Positions 19,630-31,716 of a stretch of DNA of 64,000 nucleotides are shown one piece after another. Location: the NCBI GenBank assembly GCA_036852015.1, contig JAANDG010000351.1:87958-151957 (forward strand), given 5' to 3'. Below the pieces are notes generated by a model that ran no database searches, was not told the DNA's origin, and saw nothing but the letters and a program-made list of their open reading frames with translations. A program made the translations under genes and the position numbers. The DNA is from Pelodera strongyloides (Eukaryota > Nematoda > Chromadorea > Rhabditida > Rhabditidae). Position 1 is the stretch's first letter; each line of letters starts with the position of its first letter.

Positions 19630-19830
19630 TAAGCGATGAATGTCAGCTATCCGGTGGCGAGTACCGGGGCGCGGTTGAGGGGCCAGGTGCTAGCGCGGGT
19701 GCTAGTGCGCGGGCCACACCGGTACGAAGGCGCCAACGGTGCGGTCTCCGCTGCCGGTGTGTCACCGTTGGGTACGACCTTCGCCTGCGCGCTCCCGGGA
19801 CTCGCGCGCGCAAAAAAATTGCGCAAAAAC
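19630..19830. other. GC-rich island in AT-rich surroundings
   Basis: About 200 bases far richer in GC than the flanks, with several CG steps and the inverted pair CCAACGGTG / CACCGTTGG. Overlapping frames on both strands are open but match nothing I know. It could be a regulatory CpG-rich segment or an exon of an unknown gene. Confidence 0.35.
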
Positions 19831-20459
19831 ACCCTCCCTGGAATAGCCACATTTGAGCAAGAGATTTTTGTTGGGGAATCTTGGATTTAGTGATGAAAGA
19901 GAATGGTACGAGATTATATGTGCGAGTATGGTGAAACAATTTGAATTAAGAATAATTCCCGAGGTTTGTAAGGGTAATCAAAACAATTTTACCAAAAAAG
20001 GTTGTCTAGTATTATGGAACGGTGTTACTTGCAAGAAAATCTATGTTACGAAAATACAGTATCGAAAATTAATGAGTTGCGGAGCATCGGAAGCATTAGT
20101 ACTTCAGGTAAGGGAAAGAGCTCACAGTCAGTATAATACAGAACAGAGCCTGGCCATTTAAAACAAGGACAATTTGGGTTAGAGTTAGAATTACCAGCAC
20201 CAAACGAGCAACTTGAGTTGAGTATGCAAAACTAAAGTAAAAGCTTGTTTGGAATTATTATAGATAACGGATTACCGTACCTTAATCTACTATGGTGAAG
20301 ACAATTTAGGTAGGATAATAATTTAGGTATTTAGGAGGTAAAATAAGGAAAAACAAAGAAACATAGGGTAAAATAATAAGTCTCGATATGGGCGTCTGAC
20401 AGAGTCTACTGTGGAACTAAAACGTCAATTTCAAAGGTATTATTACAAGAGAGAAACGG

Positions 20460-20900
20460 TAGAGAGAGTGTGCTGGAGAGAAAAAGACGATAGAGAGACG
20501 AAGAGAGAGAGAGAGAGAGAGAGACTGGTACCACTGTTGCACTTTTCGGGTAAATCCGCGCGGCACTGAACAGAACGGGGAAGGTATGCATATCAACCTG
20601 TACTTGCAAGCAAAGAGGGAGATATATAAAGAGAGGGAGAGAGAGAGAGAGAGAGAGAGAGAAGGAGAGAGAGAAACGAAGTACATGAGTAAAGGGTCAG
20701 TCTCGCGATACGAACCTACCACGACCAAGTACCAAGTTTCATCATGCATCTTGTAGACCGAGAAAGCTTACACATTGGTACCAGCCTCCCTCGAACTCCT
20801 CCTCTACTCTCTCTCTCTCTCATCTCTCTCCAACTCTTTCTCCCCCCCCCTCTCTCCCCTCTCTCCAACTCTTTCTCCCTCTCTCTCTCTCTTCTCTCTC
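20460..20900. repeat. GA tracts followed by a CT tract
   Basis: (GA)n at 20460-20525 and 20622-20675, then (CT)n at 20808-20900, which could pair as arms of a large hairpin. Confidence 0.75.
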
Positions 20901-21180
20901 CAAGTCTAGTCTCTTATTATTTTTAATGGTCGGATGTTCGGATCATATTTATGGTATCTCTGAACAACGAATGTCTCTGAACAAGTAGTTCGTCGTAAAC
21001 GTGGTAAAAGATTGAGTTTCTCTTTCACTTTCGTTTTCAGTTTCTTATGCACTTTCATTTACTTGAAGGGTGTTCAGAACATTGGAATCAAACAATTAAC
21101 GCTGCAAGGGATTCTATTTGTTCACAGGGAAAGTGCACGAGAGTGTGAAGGCTCACAAGGGAATTTCCGCCGGAATGACT

Positions 21181-21230
<50 letters not shown>

Positions 21231-21398
21231 GAGCTGATTGAAAGTCCAAAGCGACGAGGGCTGCAAAAAGTGCAAATATTATAAGGCTTGATCCGGTTGA
21301 ACAGAGGCCACTAAAAATGGTGAAGGCTAGATATAGGAATCAGTCAAAATATAAATTAGGGGATGTGAAAGTGAACAAGAAAAGAAATAGAGTATATA

Positions 21399-22232
21399 CA
21401 GTGCGCGTCATAAGTATCCGGGCACCCCCAAATCTAGTACTAAAAAGCACTTTTTGGGAAAATCAACCATCCTACCAAATCGGGGATGGCCAAAAACCTA
21501 GTGACAAAAAAATTCAGCAAAAAATCAGAAGTTTCAGGCAAATTAGGGACAATTAGGGTACGAAACCCCAAAAAACGCGCGTCATAAGTATTGAGGCAGG
21601 GGCGAAAAAATGTGTTTCTACAAGGTCTAACGCAACCACTAAAATCAAGAATGCCCTCAAACCAAAACAGGATGATTTTCAACATAAATAGTATTTTTTT
21701 CTTTAAATTATATTAATTTTAATTGTCCCACATGTAAGTAAAAAAACTGAAATCCAGATTCCGCAAAAACCACCCACATCATCTTGTAGATCTTTTCATG
21801 GCGAGAATTTCTGTAAAAAAATTATAATTTTAGGCGTACTCCGAAGGACGGTACGGCGTCTTGAAGTTAGGCAATTGCGAAGCTTAGTTTAAGGGGTACG
21901 CTAGGGATCAAAACAGCTCATTCGAGCGCACTTCAAGACGCCGTAACTTCCTTCGGAGTACGCCTAAAATTATAATTTTTTTACAGAAATTCTCGCCATG
22001 AAAAGATCTACAAGCCCATATAAATGGTTTGTGCGAGCTCTGGATTTCATTTTTTGACTTACAATTTGGCGTCATTAAAATTAATATAATTAAATAATTT
22101 TTTTATTCTTTTTGCTGAAAATCATTTTGTTTGGGTTTTTGGCGATGCTTGATTTAGTGGTTGCATTAGATTTCCTCCAAACCTAGTAGAAACACGATTT
22201 TTTGGGTGCCCGTATACATATGCGCTGCACTG
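21399..22232. mobile_element. Tc1/mariner-like foldback element (non-autonomous)
   Basis: An 834-base element bounded by CAGTGCGCGTCATAAGTAT at the left and the inverse (ATACATATGCGCTGCACTG) at the right, each flanked by TA (21397-98, 22233-34), the Tc1/mariner target duplication. Ends starting CAGTG are typical of that group. The inside is almost wholly inverted: about 21595-21870 pairs with 21930-22200. The left end carries a second copy of the terminal motif at about 21576. No transposase frame. Confidence 0.82.
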
Positions 22233-22444
22233 TACATGGACGAATCTGGATTTGTGCATTTTACACTACACTATATTGATTCCTCGTGAGCCTCTCTTTA
22301 CTACTGTAAGGGAAACTGTCGGTATGTAGGAATATAGGCAGTATAGTTGATCACGATATGGTTTCTTCTCATAATAAAAAAGCAGACATTTCGGGATTTG
22401 TCGTCTTGTTGGACAGTACATAGTACACTCAACTCTGCACAAGC

Positions 22445-22626
22445 TTAAAGCGAGATACCACCCGGTTTTTCAAACACATCGTGGACCACTGAATTCTTAC
22501 GTATTTATGCAAAGTTGCTCGAATTTAGCTCGATTTTTTATTATAATTTATGTTCATTTGCATAAGCTGCATAAGAATGCTGGTGCACTTGATATGTTTC
22601 AAAAAACGGCCGGCATTTCGCTTTAA
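22445..22626. mobile_element. TTAA-flanked MITE, family M1 copy
   Basis: TTAA|AGCGAGATACCACCCGG at the left and GGCATTTCGCT|TTAA at the right. Same internal ATTTATGTTCATTTGCATAA block as the other copies, in the reverse direction to the copy at 14990. Confidence 0.83.
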
Positions 22627-22979
22627 AATAGTGGCGAAGTGCAAGTTTGTAAAAGTAAAGTGAAATTCCCTGTGATGACGTTAGAGCAAAATAAGAAATT
22701 GGATACGGTCGAAGATAGTAGGAGAGACTAGAGATGTAGACAGTTTTGAGAGGCGTAGGGATGCAGAGAGAGAGAGAGAGAGAGAGACTGTTTTCTACAG
22801 TAAGTCTAAGAGAAACTAGAGGTGCAGAGGTAGAGAGTTTGCTATAAGTAGCCGACAAGAAAGACCAGAGATGCAGAGAGGACCTGCTAGTTGGCCATCT
22901 AGAGTGTGAACTTGTGAACCACACTGTTGGACAGCGGGTTTCTGATGGACAAACATTCTTTGTCACGATTGTAGAAGAG

Positions 22980-23096
22980 ACGCTGAGAAGAAGAGAGAAA
23001 TAAAGAGAGACAGAGAGAGAGACAGGGAGAGACAGGGAGAGAGAGGGGGGGGAGAGAGAGAGAGGGAGAGAGAGAGAGATTGAGAGATAGAGAGAG
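22980..23096. repeat. GA microsatellite
   Basis: (GA)n with GACAG units; earlier GA at 22764-22787 and 21181-21230. Confidence 0.85.
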
Positions 23097-24880
23097 ACCC
23101 ATTGATTTAACAAATTCGTATCTATATAATTCGACCACCCAGTCAGTCACAGCAAGAAAAGAACACGTTAGAAGAAGCTGGATTATATCCGCATGAAAGA
23201 TATATAAGTACGCGAACGTACTAACGACGATTTTACGACCACCCATGGGAGCCCGCTCTTTTCTTATAATATCCTTCATTGAAAAAGAGTATATAGCCGG
23301 ACTCGAAGAATTTTAATTTAGACAAGAATTTTTGAAAAAGCTGAGTTTTACTGAATTCAAAAGTATAATATGTCCACGTCCAGCCTGAGATTTTACTAGG
23401 TATAAAGACTGGGGCACAGGGAAAGTTTCAGAATAAAGGCTTAGGCCCATGTAAGACGCAGACACGACTAAACATAGGTATTTCTCGCATAAAATTCGGT
23501 CTTTAGCTCTCTCTCACGGTCTTTAACCCATGAAATGTCAACAATACTCAATCGAATAGAGCTATATATAGCGTTCGTATAGACTAAAGCGCACAATATG
23601 CTTTCCTAAAAGGTGTGGAGTTGGGTTGGTTGACACTAGGGCCAAAAAGGACCCAGGAAGCAATAATAATAATACTTGGGTCTTAAGTCGAGTTGGGCCA
23701 TGGGACATAAACAAACACACGTTAATAATTAAGAAAGTCTGTTAGGGGTGTCAGTGTCCCAGTGTATTTCTGGTAGAATAGATGGACGGCTATATAAGCT
23801 ATTGTTCAAATAATAAGAGGAGGGTTAAAGCGTTAAAGGGTCTGAAAAATGAACATATATTTGTTATTTCTTTATGATTTCCCTAAGGGGTGATTGGTAC
23901 AATATCTACAAGGTAAACTTAGGCAAATTATAAAGAAATAATAAATATAGGCTCATTTTCGTGTGCCCTACTCTTTAAGGGATTTTTTGTAAGAATAGGA
24001 ATTCTTGACAGAAATAGAAAGGCAAATAAAATACTAAAGGTCAAGCCCAAGATAAAAGTTATTCGGTATTTTTGTGAGAACACTGCGGCATTCGGAAAGA
24101 GTAACTGTGTAACCAGTGCCTGAAGTACACGGTCAGCTGCCTGCTTTATTTTCACAAAACACTATTCCTAGGAATTAAATTGACACATCGAAGTTCACAT
24201 TGGTAGTACTTCTTCTAATTAGTTGAAAAGCAATTGGGCTAAATTAGCATTAGTCAAATAGCGTGGGCTTTTAAATAAATGTTGTTCATGAGGAATATTA
24301 AATCCTTTTTGATCTATAAATTCATAAATTCTAAGAAAATTATAAGAATTGAATTCTAATATTAAAAAAATTACTCCAGACAACTTCTTCTACTATACGA
24401 GATTAAACGGATCAAAAAGAATAATAATATGAGCTTAATTCCACCCTCGCCTAGCTTAGGATTATTACCAAGAAATAATCGTATTTAATGAAAAAGAAAG
24501 CCAATTATTCGGCAATTTATTGGAATATGAATAAGTTTCCATTGGATGGAAAGTGTAGTAATTAGTCTGGAATTCTGGAACAACACCAACTTAGGCTTAG
24601 GTTAGGCTTAGTCAAGTTTCAGACAACTCGCTGAAACAATGGAGAACAATTGATTGTATTGCTTATTGTTACTTTTCATGATCATCGGTGTATTATGAGC
24701 AAAATAATGAAACAGCAACAAAGAACACGAAAATACGATATGAAAAAAAAAGGAAATCAAGAAAATGGAATTACCATAGGTCCTATTGTTAAGGCGACTA
24801 AATTTATTACAGTATAACGAGATAGTTATCCAAACTACAAACTACACAGAAATTACAAAAAATATAGAAAAGTACAGTAC

Positions 24881-24967
24881 CTGTACTAATTGCACGTGAC
24901 TGCTGAGGACCCTGCGGTGCGACACCGTGGTGGTACGGTGCTGTGGGGTTTCCCTCGTTCATTGCAC
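24881..24967 (-). CDS. candidate alternative first coding exon of lit-1
   Basis: An 87-base exon with acceptor TTATCTAG, an ATG five bases inside it (24960-24962) and a clear donor (ACAG|GTACTG). It codes for 27 residues rich in Pro, Gln and His (MNEGNPTAPYHHGVAPQ at the start) and ends in phase 1. The second lit-1 exon (5058-5171) also needs phase 1 input, so splicing there would be in frame and would skip the ATG exon at 5390-5486. A very short 5' leader after an AG would also suit trans-splicing. The residue composition is like that of the lit-1 N-terminal region. It could equally be an exon of an unrelated gene or a chance match; no other exon was found between 5.5 and 24.8 kb. Confidence 0.4.
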
Positions 24968-24993
24968 CTAGATAAGGATATAAATTCAGTTGT

Positions 24994-25171
24994 TTAAAGC
25001 GAAATACCGGCCGGTTTTTGAAACGCATCTTCAACTGAATTCTCACATATTTATGCTAATTTACACGGATTTAATCGATTTTTTCTTCTAAATTATGTTC
25101 ATTTGCATAAGCTGCATAATAATGCTGGTGTATTCTAGATGTTTCAAAAACCGGTCGTTATTTCGCTTTAA
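24994..25171. mobile_element. TTAA-flanked MITE, family M1 copy
   Basis: TTAA|AGCGAAATACCGGCCGG ... TTATTTCGCT|TTAA. It lies 27 bases upstream of the candidate alternative lit-1 exon (24881-24967). Confidence 0.85.
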
Positions 25172-25316
25172 AGTTCAGTTTCAGTTTGGTTCATTTCACG
25201 TATCTGTTCTTGCGCGTGACTTGTGTTCTTACTGTTTGCTTTCCTTGAATCTATTGGTATAGGGATTGGTTTTCATTTTTATTGTTATATTTCATTTATA
25301 TAAAAGATCTCCTTCA

Positions 25317-25448
25317 GAGGCCATATTCACCACTCGGATTCCCTCGGGGAAATATTCCCTGGTGACAGAAAATACCGCTCAAAAATGAGACACCCAGAGA
25401 AAAAGACGGGGAATTCCCCATGGGGAATTGAGTGGTGAATATGGCCTC
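25317..25448. mobile_element. GAGGCC-ended palindromic element, family M6
   Basis: GAGGCCATATTCACCACTC ... GAGTGGTGAATATGGCCTC at the ends, inner GGAATTCCCC-type inverted block. No clear target duplication. Confidence 0.8.
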
Positions 25449-26404
25449 CGGTTATTAAAATCACTAAAAACTTATCATTAAAAACCTCACCGGTGTAATT
25501 ATTCTTCCTCCCCATGCAGGAAAGGATTCCCAATGATACGGGGGAATCTTTCCCAGAGTTGGAGATTGGAAAAGAAGAATGAGGGGAACCTGGAATTACA
25601 TTGAAGTAATAAAAATAAATATTAATAATAAACACAAATAAATAAATAAATAAATACGGAGGAAGGTTGCTTACATTGTCCTTTCCTAATAAAATGAGCA
25701 AGGTCAAGCATAACAAAGGCGAAAACGGGACAAAACTTGGCGAAGAAAAGTGTCTTTCAAGCGACATAACTGCCTGTTTTTGAAAATTAATTTGGACAAA
25801 TGCATTCCTTTATGTTGTATGCAAAACAGTATAATTAGAATAAAAAATCCTGCAGTATCGCGAAGTCATTTGCGTACACGAAACCCAACATACGTTTTAA
25901 AAACGGGATGTTGCACTGCTTTAAAGTTTAAACGGGACTCTGGCTCACGTAAAAGGCTACGTAAAAAATTTTCCGTAAGAAAACAACGGGATTAATTTCG
26001 GAAATTTTTTTTCGTCTCTACGTTCATATGTTATTTTGGCGTGCTAATCATGTTACCATATTTACAATTTGTTGTTTTTAATATTTAGCAATAGAAAAAT
26101 AACACTCGAACTTTTATTGCATAATATATTATTTTGGGTTTTTCGTGCACGATAAGGAGTTAACCATTTAGCTTGAGTCACTAAGTGCCTAAAGATTGAA
26201 CCATAGAATTTCCCAGCCATTTCTTACAAAAAAATCAAATCATATTTTTCGTGGGCCTGGTCCCGTCAGTTTTGAAAAGTTATACGGTCGAAATCAGAAC
26301 AAATATGTAAGGGGAATACCACTAAATTGACAATAAATTTACACAATCAATAGTCAAAAGTGATAGAGATGGTGAAAAGAGCAGGAAGGTAGTTAGAAAA
26401 ATGG

Positions 26405-26435
26405 GAGAGAACGAGAGATAGAGAGAAAAGAAGAA

Positions 26436-26487
<52 letters not shown>

Positions 26488-26490
26488 AGT
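26405..26490. repeat. GA microsatellite
   Basis: Long, nearly pure (GA)n. Confidence 0.85.
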
Positions 26491-27381
26491 AGTCGCCTTC
26501 TAGTGATTCATTTTTTGGAGGGAAATGTTTTCACCGGCGGAAAGCTTGCACACCTTAATATTAGTAATGAACAAGTGTAAAGTAGAGCGTGTCCGTAATA
26601 CTTACGGAGTTGCACAGGGGTTTATTTTCGTGTTTACCCTAAGTTACTTGAATGGTCTAATAATTCGTAACTAACGACAGAGTCGGCAGAGAGTCACTTC
26701 ATACCAACTGTAACATGGTCTATCTACATAATATTTATATATCGTAACCGAAAAGCGCCCCAAGCGCTCTAGAAGACTCGTGGATAAAACGTGGTTGAAT
26801 CTATGCAACCGGTAGTCATTTAACAACGATTTGACACCGGTAAACACTAAAGGTCTAAAGGTAGAAAGGTAACACAATGCAAAAAGTATAGATAAAGCAC
26901 CTAAGGACATAAAGAAGTGACACTACTTCGATACTATTTGGGTACCGCTGCATTTGCTTATTAGTAAACCTCAATAACGCCTACGGCCTACTTACGTACA
27001 CACCATTGAATAGCTGACTGACAGTCAAAAGTTCAAAAGTCTGTAAGATATCGTCACGGTTGACGCCATGTAACGCAAAACATAAATACGTAATATTATT
27101 GAAATGTCGCATGCAATTATGTACTACAAACGTGGGCTTTGACGTAGGTTCAGAAAAAACGAGAGTCTATTGAATCAGAGGAGAGTTACAAGATGAATAA
27201 ACAAGAAATAGTATGGCAGCAGTGAGACGCAGGATGAAAAGGAGAAGAAATATCACGAAATCTTCGGAGACCTATAGATCAGATAATGTATTCTAAAAGG
27301 CGTAAGTTGGTCTCGCTGCTTCCTGCGTACACGAGCATCAAAACATATTCTAAAGTTAAATGTGAATTTTTTCTATGTCTA

Positions 27382-27437
27382 TAAAGCGAAACTGGCCGGT
27401 TTTTGAAACACCGAGTGCACCAGAATACATATGCACC
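27382..27437. mobile_element. half copy of MITE family M1
   Basis: Only the left end is present (AAAGCGAAACTGGCCGG, then TTTTTGAAACACCG). It stops at a run of 13 C (27436-27448). Confidence 0.55.
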
Positions 27438-27760
27438 CCCCCCCCCCCAAATACTGTGTGTTGATTAATATAAAAATTACAAATCAATACTTTCTTCGGG
27501 TAATAGTAAGGTAAAAACAACCGGTTAAGCTAGTTTTCCTCAACTTTCAAATTATTTTCCCTGCCAAAATACGAGTTTTTTCCTCGAGAATTCCAAAATA
27601 GTCGGGTTGAGTATTGTGGAGAACAAAGGGTTTAGTCTGTAGTGTTTTCTGTCTGTGATACTGTAGTACTGTAACTTATAGGTGGAACCGTTTCTGGCAC
27701 TCTCGCACACTTGTACTTTATACTTGATCAACAATATTTTAGTCGAGAGCTCAGAAATAT

Positions 27761-27941
27761 TTAAAGCGAAATGCAGGCCGGTTTTTGAAACGCATCGTGT
27801 ACCCCAAAATTTTTATGCAGTCTATGCAAATGACCATAATTAGACTTAAAAATCGAGCTAAATTCGAGTAAATTAGCACAAAGACGTAAGAATTCAGTTG
27901 TCCACGATGCGTTTCAAAAACAGGACGGTATTTCGCTTCAA
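27761..27941. mobile_element. TTAA-flanked MITE, family M1 copy
   Basis: Left end TTAA|AGCGAAATGCAGGCCGG; right end TATTTCGCT|TCAA with one changed base in the duplication. Confidence 0.82.
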
Positions 27942-28374
27942 CCAAAGGATGAAATTGGCCATGTGGTAGAATTCCGCATTGAACAGGATGCAAAAAAATA
28001 ATTGCGTGGGTATGTTTATTATATTAAGTTACATTACAGGGTCTAAAGCTTCTTGATAATTACACTAATTGCACAGACTAATTATCAGTAGTGCATGAAT
28101 TAACTCTGTCTGGAATAGGGGTTCATATTGGCATTGAATTATAAGAGTTAATCTTCCTTCAGACTCTTTAGTACATAATGGTTGGAGGGGGTTTGACTCT
28201 GGAGAAAAGCTGTATATATGTGAAGGGTCTCTCTCTCTCTCTCTCTCTTTTCATGGATTTTCGGAGCATCGGCGACCAGAGTGCAATAAAAAAGAGTCGG
28301 GAAATTCACGACCGGAAAACCCTATAAACTACAAGATGGGAGCCGTGGACCCTGGGATGGAAGTATTACCTATT

Positions 28375-28571
28375 TTAAAGCGACATAACGGTCGGTTCTT
28401 GAAACGTGTGATTAAAACTGCACAGCATGCCTACGTATTTATGCCAAGTGAGCTCAAATTGAGCTCGGTTTTTTTATCCCAATCATACTCATTTGCTATT
28501 TGCATATTGATGATGCATGCGAATGCTGTTATCCAGACTCCGTTTCAAAAACTGGTCGTTATACCGCTTAA
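28375..28571. mobile_element. TTAA-flanked MITE, family M2 copy
   Basis: TTAA|AGCGACATAACGGTCGG ... AACTGGTCGTTATACCGC|TTAA. The open frame 28336-28668 on the plus strand runs straight through it and is therefore not taken as a gene. Confidence 0.75.
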
Positions 28572-29177
28572 AACAAAATTATGTAAGTCTTTGTCTTTTA
28601 ATTATGGTACATTATGCATTAACGGTTTACAAAACGATTTGTTAAGATTTACGATTTGTTCGAGATGAACCCTAGAGACGATAATGCTTGACGATAGGCA
28701 ATTAGCATATTTGAAAAATAAAAGTGGGCCGGAGATACTGCAGTGTGAGGTCGAAAAGATACGGTCCGCTTTTGCAGTAAGAAAGATATAAAACATGCAC
28801 GAAAAACTGAAACTGCAAATCTAAAATAAAAACACATAAGTAGTTAACGAAGTTCCACGCTCACAAAGAGAATACCATCCATCTGAACCAGCTCGCGATA
28901 ATTTCGCTCGCGATAATTTTTTTCGCGATTGTGGCCGTATTGCTTTCAAAAAGCTCTTGATGACTAACGGCAAAATTGGACCGAATAAATGCTCCCCATA
29001 TTACTGTACTGAAAAAAAGTACTAGGAAAATGCTAGGGATTCACGAAACAGTTCTAGGTTTAGGACAAATATGGGTGTGCAAAAGGGGAGGTGCACTGTC
29101 CAAAGAGTTTAGCTCGCACCACAAAAGTGCAAGTGCATCTGTGCGAACTGCGAGAGAGGGGTATTTTGAGGGATTAT

Positions 29178-29178
29178 G

Positions 29179-29219
<41 letters not shown>

Positions 29220-29285
29220 ACAGAGAGAGGAGAGGGAGAGAGAGGAAGAAAGAGAGAGGGACCTCTCACGGAGAGAAAGAGAAGA
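29178..29285. repeat. GA microsatellite
   Basis: (GA)n that creates Arg/Glu-rich open frames on the plus strand, not called as genes. Confidence 0.85.
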
Positions 29286-30245
29286 GAAACGTCCAAATCC
29301 GTAAGTCGCACGATTCAGGAGCTCGCCAGAAGTTTTATGGACGCTGTGGTTTCTGATGAGTGGAGTTAAACTAGTTGATCCAGGAGGACTTAACCTTGGG
29401 TTACGTAAGCTTTTCTAAGAAGAGCCACTATTTTTACGTAAGTTGAATGCTCCGTGGGTATTGACGGCGGTGCAAGTACTACAAGGATAGTAGCTAAAAA
29501 ATCGATACACCAAGAAGCTTATTGCTTTTCTTGCTTTCTGCTAAAGTTCAATACATTACAATTACGATTATTACTATGCCCAGTTGAGTACTTGCATTGG
29601 AAAGTCATATCAACCATTCAGAAAACCAACCGACTGGCACAAAAATAAAATCTTAAACCAAGAAAAGTACTACTAAGCGTGTTTATCAGTCGCATTTCTT
29701 GGCCAACCTCGAGCCAGAGTTGTTGATGCTTTGAAGCAATGACACAAAGACAACAACGGAATACTGCACAACAACTACACACACAAATATAGAAGTAAAT
29801 AGGATCATGGAGTAGCTAAAGACGAGAGAGGGAAAAGAAAGGGAGCATGAAAATAGTATGAAGTTATTAGGAAAGGGCTTTAATTGCAAGGGAGGGAAGA
29901 GAAATAGACGGGGAAAATATTTTCAAGTCCAAGTTATTAGAAAAGGAACATTAAATGAAACTTGAACTATAGTTGGAGTAAAATCGGACGTAGTTTTGGG
30001 AGAGTCATATAATGACTTATACTTTGAGCATGGCGTTACCATGTATGAAGAAAATTGACGTGAAAATGGCGAACCACTGTCTACCGCGGCACACCGTCTC
30101 TATCCCGACAGCTTACCATCAATAGGAGAATGGTACATACTAGGTAAAAATAATACGTGGATAATGTAGCCTATTGGAAGATCAAACAAAATCACTGCAA
30201 TAAAACTATTAAGCACCCTAAGACACCCGTAGATCTTATAACAAT

Positions 30246-30418
30246 TTAAAGCGAAGTGCCGGCCGGTTTTTGAAACACATCGAATACACCAGAATTCTTC
30301 TGCAGCTTACGCAAATGAACATAAATTAGAATGAAAATCGAGCTAAATTCGAGCAAATTAGCATAAGTACGTGGGCATTCGCGATGCGTTTCAAAAACCA
30401 GCCGGTATTTCGCTTTAA
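30246..30418. mobile_element. TTAA-flanked MITE, family M1 copy
   Basis: TTAA|AGCGAAGTGCCGGCCGG ... GGTATTTCGCT|TTAA. About 0.75 kb from the end of the PAT-like element. Confidence 0.84.
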
Positions 30419-30727
30419 TATGCGCAAAGACAATCAAAGAGAGCAATGTAACGTGCAGATCTTGGCTTTGACTTGTCAAGTCACCCTTGCACATAAAACA
30501 AGTGCATGAGGAAATACAAAAGCCAGAAAATGTGGTTTCCCAAATTGTAAATAACACAAAAATTACATGTAGCTATGTAGATCGTTAGACCTGTGAAATG
30601 TATCTCTGGATATGCTAGCCTTTTGTCTACTTGTCTGAATATAGTCTGAAAAGATGGAGACGATTTAGGAGAACGAGAGAAATGAGAGGAAATATTTATG
30701 ATGATATGCTGGGAGGAGAGAAGTAGA

Positions 30728-30728
30728 G

Positions 30729-30777
<49 letters not shown>

Positions 30778-30805
30778 GAGAGAAAGAGAGAGAAATAGAG
30801 AGAGT
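30728..30805. repeat. GA microsatellite
   Basis: (GA)n then GAAAGA units, 360 bases before the PAT-like element end. Confidence 0.85.
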
Positions 30806-31161
30806 TCAGGTATGCAGAGCCGGATCTCGCCCCGGGTTTCTAAACTGGCCCAGATCTAGGGGAGCGGGGGCAAAGGACTGGATTTCCCAGTCTCATTTCA
30901 TTCCCCACACGACATCAACACTTTCCCTTTCGCCCAGCGCAAAGCGCGGGTTCCCGCGCGCGGGGACGGGCCGGGGACCTGCGCGCGGGCGACTTTTACT
31001 TTTATTAAAGAGTATTAGATTGAAAGAGAAAGTCAAAAGCGAAACCTGTTCTAATTAATAAAATTTTGATTATGTTTACAAATACGGTGGAATGGAAAAA
31101 ACCATTGTACAGTAATCAAGCAGCGAATTGATTGCTTCTCCGAAAATCGATAAATAAACAG

Positions 31162-31251
31162 TTTTCGCTTATTTCGTAAACTCAAATGCTAAAAATTACG
31201 TTTCTGCTACGTACCTCGCCGACAAACACGTGGGAATAAAGGTTTATTGCT
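31162..31251 (-). repeat. split direct repeat B2, 3' end of the PAT-like element
   Basis: Ninety bases identical to B1. The outer edge is TTTT next to host sequence TAAACAG. On the minus strand it closes the element 465 bases after the recombinase stop. Confidence 0.93.
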
Positions 31252-31716
31252 GTGTATGTATGACCACGAACAGAACGAACAATATACTCTACTGAATTCT
31301 AGTATTGTACTGCTAACACACAACGAAAGACTAAACAACGGTGACCGGTAACAAAATAAAGCTAACTTGAACAGAGACGGCAATGAAGTAAATGATATAC
31401 TTCGTAAAAACAAAGATAACAACATACGGCACTGAAAACAATTTCATGATCAATGATCTACAGGACAAAACTTATAATACGCGAAAAGTGAATGTGGCAC
31501 TAGTGATGCGAATGACGCCATAAGTGGGGTGCCGGTCTTATCTGAAATTAAAAAACGCGAGCGAGGAGTTGGAGAAAAATTAACGCGAGTTTCGAGAACT
31601 TGAATTCGGTAACACAGGACAACGAAAAACGTAGAGAGCGAGTGACAAAAAAAAAAAAACTTAGAGAGCGAGCGAGTGAGAAGCGAGTGAGAAAACATCA
31701 GCTAAAGATAATGTTA

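Larger units (their letters stand above)
5487..21396. other. no convincing gene; microsatellites, inverted repeats, one M1 and one M2 copy
   Basis: Sixteen kilobases upstream of lit-1 with many short frames but no recognisable domain and no chain of phase-compatible exons. It is purine-rich on the plus strand with frequent (GA)n. Words TACCGTA/TACGGTA are common. It may be the long first intron or regulatory region of lit-1 if the exon at 24881 is used. A GC-rich patch at 9540-10190 shows no feature beyond short frames. Confidence 0.6.
24995..31161. other. no convincing gene; MITEs and microsatellites
   Basis: Apart from the listed elements, only short unrelated frames. A GC-rich patch at about 30830-30990 (TTCCCGCGCGCGGGGACGGG region) precedes the PAT-like insertion. 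Confidence 0.55.

Noticed and set aside
22541..23113. 190-codon open frame on the minus strand
   Set aside because: Ser/Leu/Pro-rich because it reads through (CT)n; it also crosses an M1 element. No domain, no coding-like codon pattern.
28336..28668. 110-codon open frame on the plus strand
   Set aside because: Mostly an M2 element from 28375 to 28571.
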